The notes under the pieces were generated by a model. It was given only the letters and a program-made list of their open reading frames with translations, ran no database searches and was not told where the DNA came from. This document shows, piece by piece, positions 18,500 through 26,973 of a stretch of 64,000 nucleotides of DNA; the stretch's first letter is position 1, and every line of letters begins with the position of its first letter. The translations under genes were made by a program, and so were the position numbers. This stretch comes from Brucella grignonensis. Lineage in GTDB: Bacteria; Pseudomonadota; Alphaproteobacteria; Rhizobiales; Rhizobiaceae. The DNA is taken from the NCBI RefSeq assembly GCF_002252505.1, contig NZ_NNRL01000157.1:248001-312000 (forward strand), in the 5' to 3' direction.

Positions 18500-18964
18500 A
18501 TGAACAAACTACTTAAAACAGCTATTCTGGCAGTTGCCTCCTTAGCAGCAGTCTCCGCACCGCTGGCTTCAGCATCGGCTGACTCTTGGGGTCGTCGCGG
18601 ATGGGATCGCGGTGATGACTGGAATCGTGGCGGCTGGGATCGTCCTTATCATCGTCATCGTGACCGCAGCGGCGATGCAGTTGCTGCAGGCGTCATCGGT
18701 CTTGCGGCTGGTGCACTCATCGGTAGCGCTCTGAGCCAGCCTCAGCCGACTTATGTCCAGCCAGCGCCGGTTTACGCACCACCTCCACCGCCACCTGCAT
18801 ATTATCCGGCACCACCGGCGCGCAGCGTGCAGTATCGTGTGGGCTATGAGCCATGGAGTCGCGGTTGGTATCAGTATTGTTCAGACCGTTATCGTTCGTT
18901 CAATGCCAATACCGGAACCTATCGCGGTTATGATGGACGCGACCATTTCTGCTCGGCGAACTAA
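18500..18964 (+). CDS. BA14K-family exported protein
   Basis: This 154-residue protein has a signal peptide (MNKLLKTAILAVASLAAVSAPLASA), a Gly/Asp/Arg/Trp/His-rich segment, a glycine-zipper hydrophobic stretch (VIGLAAGALIGSALS), a Pro-rich stretch, and the C-terminal BA14K signature (YCSDRYRSFNANTGTYRGYDG..FC). The founding member is the immunoreactive 14-kDa, lectin-like protein of Brucella. AAGGAG is 6 nt before ATG 18500. A role in envelope or surface interaction is inferred from the family only. Confidence 0.85.
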   Translation: MNKLLKTAILAVASLAAVSAPLASASADSWGRRGWDRGDDWNRGGWDRPYHRHRDRSGDAVAAGVIGLAAGALIGSALSQPQPTYVQPAPVYAPPPPPPAYYPAPPARSVQYRVGYEPWSRGWYQYCSDRYRSFNANTGTYRGYDGRDHFCSAN

Positions 18965-18990
18965 TCCCGCCAGCAATCCGCAATTGGAAA

Positions 18991-19014
18991 AGCCGCCTCA
19001 AGGGCGGCTTTTTT
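18991..19014 (+). terminator. Terminator of the BA14K gene
   Basis: A 7-bp stem (AGCCGCC / GGCGGCT) with a 5-nt loop is followed by TTTTTT, 26 nt after the stop codon. Confidence 0.88.
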
Positions 19015-19029
19015 CACAAGCAGTTCAGC

Positions 19030-19686
19030 TCATGCATATCCGATATCGTTGAGAAACGGATTGTTGCGGCGTTCTTCGCCAAAGCGTCCGCCGGGACCAT
19101 GGCCACATAAAAAGCCAATATCATCGCCCAAAGGCAAAAGCTTTTCTTTTATCGAGCGGATGAGTGCGGCGTGATCGCCACCTGGCAAATCTGTACGACC
19201 GATTGAACCGTTGAACAGAACGTCTCCGACAATCGCAAAGCGCGCTTCAGGATTGTAGAACACCACATGTCCCGGCGCGTGTCCGGGGCAATGGAAGACA
19301 TCGAAAGTGTGCCCGGCAACTGAAACCGTATCACCCTCTTCCAGCCAGCGGTCGGGTGTGACATTACGCACGCCCTCAGTCAATCCGTATTTAAGCCCGG
19401 TAGTTGCCAGGTTATCGAGCAGAAACTTGTCGTCCTTGTGCGGACCAATAATCTCAACGCCCAGATCTTCCTTGAGGTCCAGCGCTGCGCCTGCATGGTC
19501 GATATGGCCATGCGTAATCCAAATGGCTTCGACGTCAACATTCTGAGAAGCGATCGCCTCTTTGATCCGATCAAAATCGCCACCGGGATCGATCACTACA
19601 CCCTTTTTGGTGTCACCATCGAAAAGAATGGTGCAGTTCTGCTGAAATGGCGTCACTGGAACGATGATGGCTTGTAATTGTCCCAT
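19030..19686 (-). CDS. MBL-fold metallo-hydrolase, glyoxalase II-like
   Basis: This 218-residue cytosolic enzyme of the metallo-beta-lactamase fold carries the metal-binding motif HGHIDH at residues 59-64, with further ligands in CPGHAPGH and GDVLF, and a C-terminal GHGPGG. The size and motif set match the YcbL/glyoxalase-II-like hydrolases that cleave thioester substrates such as S-lactoylglutathione; the substrate here is not certain. ATG 19686 has GGAG 8 nt upstream; the frame remains open to 19767 without a better start. Confidence 0.85.
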   Translation of the reverse strand: MGQLQAIIVPVTPFQQNCTILFDGDTKKGVVIDPGGDFDRIKEAIASQNVDVEAIWITHGHIDHAGAALDLKEDLGVEIIGPHKDDKFLLDNLATTGLKYGLTEGVRNVTPDRWLEEGDTVSVAGHTFDVFHCPGHAPGHVVFYNPEARFAIVGDVLFNGSIGRTDLPGGDHAALIRSIKEKLLPLGDDIGFLCGHGPGGRFGEERRNNPFLNDIGYA

Positions 19687-19807
19687 ATAGAATACTCCAT
19701 TCAGCAGCATGTTGGAAAAGTTGGCCGAGGCGAATTTCGGACTGTCGCAGACTATTTGCACCTTCACATAATGCGCGACATTCAGTTTGCAAAGGCTTGA
19801 TCATAGT

Positions 19808-19836
19808 AAAACGGGCGGCACAAGGCCGCCCGTATC
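19808..19836 (-). terminator. Terminator of the small glycine-rich gene
   Basis: A 9-bp stem (ACGGGCGGC / GCCGCCCGT) with a 5-nt loop is followed, on the minus strand, by TTTTAC. It ends the transcript of the gene at 19948-20229. Confidence 0.75.
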
Positions 19837-19947
19837 CCCTCTCACGAAACTTGTTCACATTTCCAAAAGCCTGAAACCACTTTTAGAGCAATGTCACCCC
19901 ATGAGATCGCCGGTTGTTGTCCCCACAACCACGCTATTCGCTTAAGC

Positions 19948-20229
19948 TCAGGCTTTGCTTGCCATTGAGTTCTTGATCAGTCCGATAATTGCTGTGAGGA
20001 CGATACCGCCCACACCGCCACCAGCCAGCTGGCCAACGACACCATTGAGAACCGAGTCCAATCCGCCACCGGACAGCATAGGCAGAAGCTGGCCAAGAAT
20101 AATGCCGCCGATGCCACCGGCAACCGTATTGCCAGCAGTTCCGAGGCTGAGATTCTTAACAGCACCAGCAATATTGCCGCCTACTGCGCCTGAAACAAGT
20201 TGAAGAATGATAGGCAGTAGAGATTCCAT
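19948..20229 (-). CDS. Small glycine-zipper membrane protein, unknown function
   Basis: This 93-residue protein is almost entirely hydrophobic and rich in glycine, with repeated GxxxG-like steps (SGAVGGNIAGAV, GGIGGIILGQLLPML, GGGVGGIVLTAIIGLIKN). The tail NSMASKA is polar. It has no charged soluble domain. ATG 20229 is preferred over GTG 20238, with GGGGTG upstream. It has its own terminator. I do not recognise the family; the pattern suggests a self-associating membrane peptide or a channel-like oligomer, which is inference. Confidence 0.65.
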   Translation of the reverse strand: MESLLPIILQLVSGAVGGNIAGAVKNLSLGTAGNTVAGGIGGIILGQLLPMLSGGGLDSVLNGVVGQLAGGGVGGIVLTAIIGLIKNSMASKA

Positions 20230-20331
20230 AATCGTCACCCCATCTGAGTTAAAAGCCGGAATAACGCGAATCCGACCCGAAAAATCTTGGACCGAAACTT
20301 TCCAAAGTCAAACATTAAGCAGTCACATAGT

Positions 20332-20359
20332 AAAAAAGCGGCTTAAAAGCCGCTTTTTT
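20332..20359. terminator. Bidirectional terminator downstream of ilvE
   Basis: A 12-bp stem (AAAAAGCGGCTT / AAGCCGCTTTTT) with a 2-nt gap is flanked by A- and T-runs. It lies 15 nt past the ilvE stop on the minus strand. Confidence 0.85.
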
Positions 20360-20374
20360 CTGTTTAAAACGTTG

Positions 20375-21265
20375 TTACTCGGCTGCTATTCGCTTGGGCT
20401 GAACTTCAGCAGCATAATCGTTCATCAGCATGTTGGTGATTTCACCGGGTGTAAAATGGTATTTTCCAATTTCTGAAACCGGCGTCACTTCTGCTGCCGT
20501 TCCACACAGGAAGCATTCGGTGAATGTCGCCATTTCTTCCGGCATGATAACCCGTTCAATAACTTCCAGACCCCGACGCTTGGCAAGATCAATGATCGTG
20601 CGACGCGTGATGCCATCAAGGAAGCAATCAGGCTTTGGTGTGTGCAAGGCACCGTCTTTGACAAAGAAGACATTCGCACCAGTGGCTTCAGCCACTTGCC
20701 CGCGCCAATCAAGCATCAGCGCATCCGCATAACCCTTTGCTTCTGCTGCGTGCTTGGAAATGGTGCAGATCATATAAAGGCCTGCAGCCTTGGAACGCGA
20801 CGGTGCAGTGCGCGGATCGGGGCGGCAATATTCTGCGATGTCGAGACGAATACCCTTCATCTTTTCTTCAGGCGAGAAATAGCTCGGCCACTGCCAGATC
20901 GCGATTGCCAGATGAATGCGGTTGTTCTGAGCCGAAACACCAAGCGACTCTGATCCACGCCATGCAATCGGACGAACATATGCATCCACAAAGCCCTGCT
21001 TCTTGAGCAGTTCGCGACAGGCATTGTCGATTTCTTCGACACTATATGGAATCTCGAAGCCAAGAATTCGGGCGGATTCATGCAGGCGCTCAGTATGCTC
21101 GGTCAGCTTGAAAATCTCGCCGCCATATGCACGCTCACCTTCGAATACGGCGCTCGCATAGTGCAGACCATGAGTCAGCACATGGACCTTCGCATCCTTC
21201 CAGGCGACAAATTCGCCATCCTGCCAGATAAATCCGTCGCGTTGATCGAATGGAATCGCAGCCAT
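20375..21265 (-). CDS. ilvE: Branched-chain amino acid aminotransferase
   Basis: This class-IV PLP-dependent transaminase of 296 residues moves the amino group between glutamate and valine, leucine or isoleucine. The PLP lysine is K159 in APSRSKAAGLY. Other signature stretches are THGLHYASAVFEGERAY and the ATGANVFFV loop. ATG 21265 has GAGGAAGAG upstream and gives MAAIPFDQRDG; the earlier in-frame start at 21280 is less likely. It is divergent from a MarR gene, an arrangement seen in other alphaproteobacteria. Confidence 0.93.
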   Translation of the reverse strand: MAAIPFDQRDGFIWQDGEFVAWKDAKVHVLTHGLHYASAVFEGERAYGGEIFKLTEHTERLHESARILGFEIPYSVEEIDNACRELLKKQGFVDAYVRPIAWRGSESLGVSAQNNRIHLAIAIWQWPSYFSPEEKMKGIRLDIAEYCRPDPRTAPSRSKAAGLYMICTISKHAAEAKGYADALMLDWRGQVAEATGANVFFVKDGALHTPKPDCFLDGITRRTIIDLAKRRGLEVIERVIMPEEMATFTECFLCGTAAEVTPVSEIGKYHFTPGEITNMLMNDYAAEVQPKRIAAE

Positions 21266-21692
21266 TTCACTCTTCCTCAAAATTGGCCCGCTTTTTCGGC
21301 AAGCCGTTTGGCTCAGACGAGCCTTTCCCTAATCTTTTCTGGCCAGTTAAATCGATATAACTGGTAAGTAAGACGTGTTTTTCTTCGCCAACACTGGCAT
21401 TTTACAAACAGATGCGCTGAGGTCAGCTCGAACAACGACGCTGAGATCAGGCAAATAATACATGTAAAACAAAGATATTTCCGACAATTACGGAAAATAG
21501 CGCTCGCCATTGTGCTTCACCGTCCTTATTGGACAGTCTGACACAGCACACCGCGCAATTATCTCTCCTCCAACATGCATCAGTGCAAACTTTATTCCAA
21601 AAAAAGCGGTCTGCACTTACCAAAAATTATCTTGGCGATTGAGTTATGTCAACAATGCTGACATATTTATCGCAACAGGATGGAGCTTCGAT
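21266..21692. promoter_or_regulatory. Divergent promoter region between ilvE and the MarR gene
   Basis: This 427-bp gap has no supported gene. Two inverted repeats are visible: CCAGTTA-N8-TAACTGG (21343-21364), on the ilvE side, and TATGTCA-N7-TGACATA (21645-21665), ending 27 nt before the MarR start. The second has the size and position of a MarR-type operator and may mediate autoregulation. Confidence 0.45.
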
Positions 21693-22226
21693 GTGAATTC
21701 GACGAACGACGTGAACTATATCAGCAATCCTCTGACGTGTCTGGAGGCTGACGATCTCAACGTCATTGAACTGCTGTTCTTCTCTTATCGCGACTTCACC
21801 GCCGACCCCGATCTGATCCTTGAGAAGATCGGATTTGGCCGTGCGCATCACCGTGTGCTTTATTTCATCAATCGCAAACCCGGTATGACGGTGGCTGAAC
21901 TTCTTGAAGTGCTCCGCATTACCAAGCAGAGCCTGTCGCGTGTTCTCAAACAACTGATCGATACCGGCCATGTTGTGCAGGCCACGGGGCTGCATGATCG
22001 CCGCCACCGCAAACTTTATCCCACAAAAAGTGGGCGACAGCTTGCGCTTGCGCTTGCTTTGCCACAGTCACGCCGCATCGCGCGGGCATTGGAAGAATCC
22101 GGCGCAGCAGAACGTGAAGTTATTGAGCGATTTCTTTATAATATGGTCAATCCTGAGCGCCGCGCCCAGATTGACGATTTCGCGGCAACGGAAACAGCCG
22201 GGGGTGCATCCGAGCCAAAACTCTAG
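21693..22226 (+). CDS. MarR-family regulator, PetP-like
   Basis: This 177-residue protein has a winged helix-turn-helix (about residues 45-115: VAELLEVLRITKQSLSRVLKQLID is the helix-turn-helix, ATGLHDRRHRKLYPT the wing). The order MarR, OmpR-type regulator, sensor kinase next to ilvE resembles the petP-petR locus, whose products are needed for cytochrome bc1 in Rhodobacter capsulatus. GTG 21693 is chosen because GGAG lies 7 nt upstream; the longer frame upstream is not protein-like. The TAG stop is provided by the first bases of a repeat element. Confidence 0.75.
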   Translation: MNSTNDVNYISNPLTCLEADDLNVIELLFFSYRDFTADPDLILEKIGFGRAHHRVLYFINRKPGMTVAELLEVLRITKQSLSRVLKQLIDTGHVVQATGLHDRRHRKLYPTKSGRQLALALALPQSRRIARALEESGAAEREVIERFLYNMVNPERRAQIDDFAATETAGGASEPKL

Positions 22227-22300
22227 AGCATCTCCAGCAAAAAATGCGAAACGGTTTTGCGTAGGACGACAATGCGTAGAACCAAATAGTTAGACCGGTT
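22224..22300 (+). repeat. Two-hairpin repeat, hairpin-1 copy
   Basis: It begins TAGAGCATCTCCAGC, with the core AATGCGAAACGGTTTTGCG. The same core is present in the minus-strand reading of the copy at 63347-63453. The first three bases are the stop codon of the MarR gene. The second hairpin is missing or too diverged to recognise. Confidence 0.65.
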
Positions 22301-22499
22301 CCAACGATTCTGTCTTAAGTGGAACTGCTCGAGAAGGCTGGGGGCTAATCACCAACAGCGCACGCCTCGGATAGACGCGCTGTCTTGCAGTGGCTAAGAT
22401 GCGGTATCTTATGGAAAGCCTTGAACTGGTTTTCCTCCATATACGTGAAATAAAAGCCCAGTGTCGTGCAGAATTCTTTGCACGGTGATTTGGCACAGG

Positions 22500-23222
22500 A
22501 TGGGATCGAACGACGCCATGGCTGTAGATGAAAACAACCTTTCTGACGACGCACCACATCTTCTTGTTGTTGATGATGACACGCGAATTCGCAGCCTTCT
22601 TTCGCAGTATCTGACGACCAGCGGTTTTAGAGTGACTATGGCTGGCAGCGCAGCAGAGGCGCGCCGCAAGCTCGAAGGCATCGATTTCGACCTGCTGATC
22701 CTCGATGTGATGATGCCCGGCGAAACCGGTGTCTCGCTGACCCGCTCGTTGCGTGAGCAGAAAAGTGTACCGATCCTGATGCTGACTGCTTTGTCGGAAA
22801 CCGACAGCCGTATCGATGGTCTGTCGGCAGGCGCAGACGACTATCTGCCAAAGCCTTTCGATCCGCGCGAATTGATCCTGCGTATCAATAATATCCTTCG
22901 CCGTGGCGCATCACCGGCCCAGCCGAAGATCGAACAGATCGTTTTTGGGCCCTATACTTTCTTCATTCCGCGTCGCGAATTGAAGAAGGGCACCGAAACA
23001 ATCAAGCTTACGGATCGCGAACAGGATATCATGGCGATTTTCGCCGAGCGCGCCGGTGAAACCATTCCGCGTCATGAACTGACCGGACAAGACGGCGATG
23101 TGGGCGAACGCACGATTGATGTGCAGATCAACCGTCTGCGTCGCAAGATCGAGCAGGACCCGGCTAACCCGGTCTGGCTGCAAACAGTTCGCGGTATCGG
23201 CTACAAGCTGAGCATTGAGTAG
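22500..23222 (+). CDS. OmpR-family response regulator, PetR-like
   Basis: This 240-residue two-component regulator has a receiver domain (acidic pair VVDDD at 23-27, phospho-acceptor D69 in LLILDVMMPG, conserved Lys in LPKPFD) and a C-terminal winged helix ending VWLQTVRGIGYKL. It probably receives phosphate from the kinase encoded 150 bp downstream. The start is unsure: ATG 22500 or ATG 22518 (MAVDENNLSDDAP). The preceding MarR gene and gene order suggest homology to PetR of R. capsulatus. Confidence 0.85.
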   Translation: MGSNDAMAVDENNLSDDAPHLLVVDDDTRIRSLLSQYLTTSGFRVTMAGSAAEARRKLEGIDFDLLILDVMMPGETGVSLTRSLREQKSVPILMLTALSETDSRIDGLSAGADDYLPKPFDPRELILRINNILRRGASPAQPKIEQIVFGPYTFFIPRRELKKGTETIKLTDREQDIMAIFAERAGETIPRHELTGQDGDVGERTIDVQINRLRRKIEQDPANPVWLQTVRGIGYKLSIE

Positions 23223-23231
23223 CGTTTAGAT

Positions 23232-23300
23232 TTAGAGCGCGTCCCGAAAAGTGTGAAGCGGTTTTCGGACAAGATGCGCGTTAAAACAAGCGATTAGAGC
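23232..23300 (+). repeat. Two-hairpin repeat, 5' part only
   Basis: It starts TTAGAGCGCGTCCCG, contains GTGTGAAGCGGTTTTCGG and the linker TTAAAACAAGCGATTAGAGC, then breaks off before hairpin 2. It lies between the response regulator and its kinase, so it is probably transcribed. Confidence 0.75.
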
Positions 23301-23371
23301 GGAGCTTCGCAAATTTCAGAGCGTGACCGAAAACATGCAACCAGCAGAACCGTCTGGAGTTATCTGAGACG

Positions 23372-24715
23372 ATGAAGTCACTCTGGAAATCAGTAACACG
23401 CTGGTTCGCGCGCCGCATGCCAAAAGGGCTCTACGCGCGTTCGCTTATTATTATCATTGCGCCGATGGTGCTGCTTCAGTCAGTGATTGCCTATGTGTTC
23501 ATGGAACGCCACTGGCAGATGGTGACCGAGCGGCTTTCAACAGCTGTCGTGCGCGATATCTCTGCAATCATCGACATCCTGGAAACCTATCCGCAGGAAC
23601 CGGGCTATGACAATCTGATCCGCATTTCGCAGCAGCGTCTTGGCCTGAATATTTCGATCCTGCCGCCCGATCCGCTGCCGCCGCCGGGACCGAAACCCTT
23701 CTTCGCTATTCTCGATTACTTCCTGAGTGAAGAAATCACTCGTCAGATCAATAGGCCATTCTGGGTCGATACGGTCGGTGATTCCGATCTGATCGAAATC
23801 CGTATCAAGCTCGATGATAGAGTCCTGCGTGTTTTTGCACGTCGCAGTCAGGCCTATGCGTCCAATACCGGCATCTTCCTCACATGGATGATCGGCACTG
23901 CACTTGTGCTGTTGATCATCGCCATCGCTTTTCTGCGCAACCAGATCAAGCCGATCCAGCAGCTTTCGCAAGCAGCCGAAAGCTTCGGTAAGGGCCGACC
24001 AATGCCGGAAGGCTTCCGTCCCCATGGTGCCGAAGAAGTTCGCCGTGCGGGCATCGCCTTCATTCAGATGCGCTCACGTATTGAGCGGCAAATTGAGCAA
24101 CGAACAGCCATGCTTTCCGGTGTGAGCCACGACCTGCGCACGATTCTGACCCGCTTCAAGCTGCAACTGGCACTGACCGGCAATGCAATCGACACTGAAC
24201 CGCTCAATCAGGATATCGCCGATATGCAGACCATGCTTGAGGGCTATCTCGCCTTTGCGCGTGGCGAAGGCTCGGAAGAAGCTGCAACCTATGATGTGCG
24301 CCTGCTGTGTGACAAGCTTGCGAATGAAGCGCGTCTGCGCGAGCGTGGCTTTAAGTATTCAATCGAAGGCGACAGCGAGGTCAACGTTCGCCCGAATGCC
24401 TTCTCACGCCTCGTCAGCAACCTTGTCTCGAATGCCTTCCGCCATGCGGATAATGTCGAGCTTTCGATCACCCACAATGATGGCTGGCTGAAAATCATCG
24501 TTGATGATGATGGCCCGGGTATCCCGGAAGATCGACGTGAAGACGTCTTCAAACCTTTCGTGCGCCTTGATGAAGCACGCACGCAGGATTCCGGCGGCAC
24601 CGGCGGCCTTGGCCTCGCCATTGCCCGTGACATAGCCAGAAGCCATGGCGGGGATATCGATCTTGAAGACGCACCGACCGGCGGCCTGAGGGCAATTATT
24701 CGTATTCCAGCTTAA
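23372..24715 (+). CDS. Sensor histidine kinase, EnvZ-like
   Basis: This 447-residue inner-membrane kinase has transmembrane helices at about 24-44 and 166-188 with a periplasmic domain of about 120 residues between, a HAMP segment, a dimerisation domain with the phospho-acceptor H253 ([10 protein letters not shown]), and an ATPase domain ([10 protein letters not shown] as N box, [26 protein letters not shown]). The usual proline after HDLRT is isoleucine here. It is the natural partner of the response regulator just upstream. Its stop overlaps the convergent crcB stop by 4 nt. Confidence 0.9.
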   Translation: MKSLWKSVTRWFARRMPKGLYARSLIIIIAPMVLLQSVIAYVFMERHWQMVTERLSTAVVRDISAIIDILETYPQEPGYDNLIRISQQRLGLNISILPPDPLPPPGPKPFFAILDYFLSEEITRQINRPFWVDTVGDSDLIEIRIKLDDRVLRVFARRSQAYASNTGIFLTWMIGTALVLLIIAIAFLRNQIKPIQQLSQAAESFGKGRPMPEGFRPHGAEEVRRAGIAFIQMRSRIERQIEQRTAMLSGVSHDLRTILTRFKLQLALTGNAIDTEPLNQDIADMQTMLEGYLAFARGEGSEEAATYDVRLLCDKLANEARLRERGFKYSIEGDSEVNVRPNAFSRLVSNLVSNAFRHADNVELSITHNDGWLKIIVDDDGPGIPEDRREDVFKPFVRLDEARTQDSGGTGGLGLAIARDIARSHGGDIDLEDAPTGGLRAIIRIPA

Positions 24716-25107
24716 ATTCTATTGATCGCCTGCGCTGCAACATAACCAAGCGCTGTCGCAGCGAAGCAGGCAAAAAGCGATATGCTCACATTCATGAGCG
24801 CGCGACCCGGCATGCCCAGACGCAATAATTCAAAAGTCTGCACGCTGAACGATGAGAAAGTGGTGAAGCCGCCGCAAATACCGACCATGAAGGCGAGACG
24901 CCAGATTTCGGGCACTTCAAAGCGGCTTGATGCCATCGTCAATGCGCCGAAAAAGGCGATTGCAAATGAACCGATGATATTGACGACAATTGTGCCCCAA
25001 GGCAGTTCACGGCTGATTGGCGCGAGCCAGATCGCAAACCAGTAGCGTAAAATGCTTCCAAGCGCCCCGCCCAAAGCTACGGCAATCGTTCCCTGCATCT
25101 GTCCCAT
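24712..25107 (-). CDS. crcB: Fluoride ion channel CrcB/Fluc
   Basis: This 131-residue four-helix membrane protein exports fluoride as an antiparallel dimer. Signature parts are [11 protein letters not shown] in helix 1, NIIGSF in helix 2 and [13 protein letters not shown] in helix 3, which contains the central Na+ site and the Phe residues lining the pore. Start alternatives are MGQMQG at 25107 and the Met three codons later. No fluoride riboswitch is recognisable upstream; a 17-bp palindrome is present there instead. Confidence 0.93.
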   Translation of the reverse strand: MGQMQGTIAVALGGALGSILRYWFAIWLAPISRELPWGTIVVNIIGSFAIAFFGALTMASSRFEVPEIWRLAFMVGICGGFTTFSSFSVQTFELLRLGMPGRALMNVSISLFACFAATALGYVAAQAINRI

Positions 25108-25132
25108 TCCTATTCGTTATTTGTGCAGACTA

Positions 25133-25149
25133 TTTGCATAATATGCAAA
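25133..25149. promoter_or_regulatory. 17-bp perfect palindrome upstream of crcB
   Basis: TTTGCATAATATGCAAA has 8-bp arms around one central base and lies 26 nt from the crcB start, in the csaA-crcB gap. No T-run follows, so it is more like a DNA-binding site than a terminator. The cognate regulator is unknown. Confidence 0.35.
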
Positions 25150-25174
25150 GCCGACGCAAATCACCGCTATAAGA

Positions 25175-25522
25175 TCAGAACAGTTTGACGCCGTTTTGTA
25201 CTTTCTTATCGATAGCAGCGAGAACAACCTCGCCATTCTCATCTGGAAAGCCGAGTGTTAGGACTTCGGACATAAACGGACCGATCTGACGTGGTGGGAA
25301 ATTGACCACCGCCATTACCTGACGCCCAACCAGATCTTCCGGCTGATAATGCTTTGTTATCTGCGCGGATGACTTTTTGATACCGAACTTGTCACCAAAA
25401 TCGATTTTGAGTTTAAAAGCAGGCTTACGCGCTTCAGGAAATCGAACAGCTTCAACAATGGTCCCCGTGCGGATATCGACTTTCTCGAAATCACCCCAGC
25501 TGATCGTTTCCGTCTCACTCAT
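25175..25522 (-). CDS. csaA: CsaA-type tRNA-binding protein
   Basis: This 115-residue OB-fold protein of the CsaA/EMAP-II-like family was described as a secretion-related chaperone in Bacillus and is related to tRNA-binding domains. The motif VDIRTGTIVEA at residues 15-25, the KSSAQIT segment and the FPPRQIGPFMSEVLTLG region fit the family. The precise role in proteobacteria is not settled. It lies 67 nt upstream of crcB in the same direction. Confidence 0.88.
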   Translation of the reverse strand: MSETETISWGDFEKVDIRTGTIVEAVRFPEARKPAFKLKIDFGDKFGIKKSSAQITKHYQPEDLVGRQVMAVVNFPPRQIGPFMSEVLTLGFPDENGEVVLAAIDKKVQNGVKLF

Positions 25523-25572
25523 AACAAATCCCCTGAAATAGATCCCGGCCTGTTTACCGGGATCTCTAATTC

Positions 25573-26073
25573 TTATGCGCGCCCAACTGTCTCGAAGACA
25601 ACGCTTTCAAGTGATTCACGCGCGCTGACACCCGACCAGACAACGAACTGAAATGCCTGAAAATAAGTTTCACAAGCTTCAAGTGCTGCCGACAACAGCA
25701 CTTCGACCTGACGGCTGGTTGGCTCCGCGCCACCGGCCAGCAGCAACGACTGGCGATACATGATCGCACCTTCCTGCTGCCACAGATCAAAATGGCCCAT
25801 CAGAAGCTTTTCATTGATCAGCGATAGCAGCCGCATCACTTCATTGACGCGCGGCTCTGCAACTTTGATGTCAAAGGCACAAGCCAGGTGCAACGCTTCA
25901 AAGTCCTCCATCCAGGAGAACGAGATGTGGTAGTCGGTCCAGTTACCCGCTACAGAAATTGCAATTTCGTCGTCGCCAGTCCGCTCGAACGTCCAGTCGT
26001 TTGAATTCGCAACATGCTCGATCACATCCACCGGATGCGCTTCGCGTGCAAATTCAAGCTCAAGAAGGCTCAT
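25573..26073 (-). CDS. YbjN-domain protein
   Basis: This 166-residue acidic cytosolic protein matches the YbjN domain family (type III secretion chaperone-like fold). In E. coli YbjN is a multicopy suppressor linked to motility and stress, without a known biochemical activity. Landmarks are FSWMEDFEALHLACAFD and NEKLLMGHFDLWQQEG. ATG 26073 gives MSLLELEFAREAHP, with AGGAAA upstream; the open frame beyond it shows no protein character. It lies 50 nt upstream of csaA and may be co-transcribed. Confidence 0.85.
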   Translation of the reverse strand: MSLLELEFAREAHPVDVIEHVANSNDWTFERTGDDEIAISVAGNWTDYHISFSWMEDFEALHLACAFDIKVAEPRVNEVMRLLSLINEKLLMGHFDLWQQEGAIMYRQSLLLAGGAEPTSRQVEVLLSAALEACETYFQAFQFVVWSGVSARESLESVVFETVGRA

Positions 26074-26500
26074 GTCCGTTTCCTGTTCTGGGAAGCGCCT
26101 CGAAAGACACCTCCAAATTCCCGGCGCGCAAGTTATTGCTCGCCCGCACCTATCACCACGCAAGACTAAGCGCAGGAAAACAGGCACGAATTGATCGGTT
26201 GAGGAACCGACATGCTTAAAAAGCATGCAACGCCTCAATGGCACACGCACATACGCAACTGATACTGGAAAGCAGCCTGAAGACGCGAAAACTAAAACTA
26301 CAGCCCCTCGCCGCCGCCCACATGACCACATTACGAATCATGTAGTGTTTTCAGTCTATTGATGCTGAATCTGAACGCCAGCCCCTTTTCTAAAAAGAGG
26401 CATTAAAGCATGTGGAAATATGATTGGAGCGGTCCGCAACCCTTGCCTTAACCGACTCTAAGACAAGGGTTTTTGGCACTTGCGGCCTGTTAATAAAAAA
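26074..26500. other. 427-bp gap between the YbjN gene and ubiK
   Basis: I see no gene here. Near 26440-26475 an 8-bp stem (AACCCTTG / CAAGGGTT) with a long loop is followed by TTTTT on the plus strand; a minus-strand T-run is absent. An AAAGCATG stretch near 26404 could be a worn repeat copy but cannot be supported. The promoter of the YbjN gene should lie near 26080-26200. Confidence 0.4.
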
Positions 26501-26821
26501 TTATGAATTATCTTTGGATTTAGCAGTCGAAGCAGAGGATTTTGCCGTTTTGGCACTCGAATCAACTTCGAGTTTGGCAAGGCGAGCTTCCAAAGCTTCA
26601 ATTTTAACAAGCAGAGCACTGTTTTCAGCACGCGCCTTGATCGCCATTTCGCGCACCGCTTCGAAATCCTCGCGCTGCACCACATCAAGTGTATTCAGTA
26701 CGCGTTCACTCTGCGAGCGCAAAGCCGTTTCCACCTCACGGCGCACGCCTTGGGCTGCGCCTGCCGCATCCGTCACAAGCTTGGCGAGTTCATCAAGAAC
26801 CCGGTTTTGTCCGCTGGTCAT
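26501..26821 (-). CDS. ubiK: UbiK-family ubiquinone biosynthesis accessory factor
   Basis: This 106-residue protein of the BMFP/DUF526 type helps ubiquinone synthesis under aerobic conditions and binds the UbiJ lipid carrier in E. coli. The N-terminal amphipathic region (VLDELAKLVTDAAGAAQGVRRE) and a coiled coil with heptads (ENSALLVKIEALEARLAKLE) are visible; the Ser/Ala/Lys tail is low complexity. ATG 26821 is preceded by GGGAAG. A link with the respiratory genes of this window is plausible. Confidence 0.85.
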   Translation of the reverse strand: MTSGQNRVLDELAKLVTDAAGAAQGVRREVETALRSQSERVLNTLDVVQREDFEAVREMAIKARAENSALLVKIEALEARLAKLEVDSSAKTAKSSASTAKSKDNS

Positions 26822-26973
26822 GGCATTCTTCCCTATCTTCGATACAGGCTTGTTGAAAACCTGATTTTGAAATAGGGCCGTCTCGGTTCTGATGCAAGTG
26901 AAGCTGTATAATCGTGATGACTTGACCACTCAGATATCGTCGCGCATGGTCCGCCGGAAAATGGAGTTATTGT

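Noticed and set aside
19747-25138. A shared 14-mer GCAGACTATTTGCA upstream of the MBL and crcB genes
   Set aside because: Many chance 14-mer matches are expected in 64 kb on both strands; the distances to the two starts differ.
25108-25174. A fluoride riboswitch upstream of crcB
   Set aside because: The gap is only 67 nt and lacks the conserved aptamer segments; only a palindrome is present.
26074-26331. An upstream extension of the YbjN gene
   Set aside because: The frame is open, but composition is not protein-like and a good start with ribosome site exists at 26073.
26440-26475. A terminator for ubiK
   Set aside because: The stem has its T-run on the plus strand, while ubiK is on the minus strand; the loop is long. 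It may be fortuitous.
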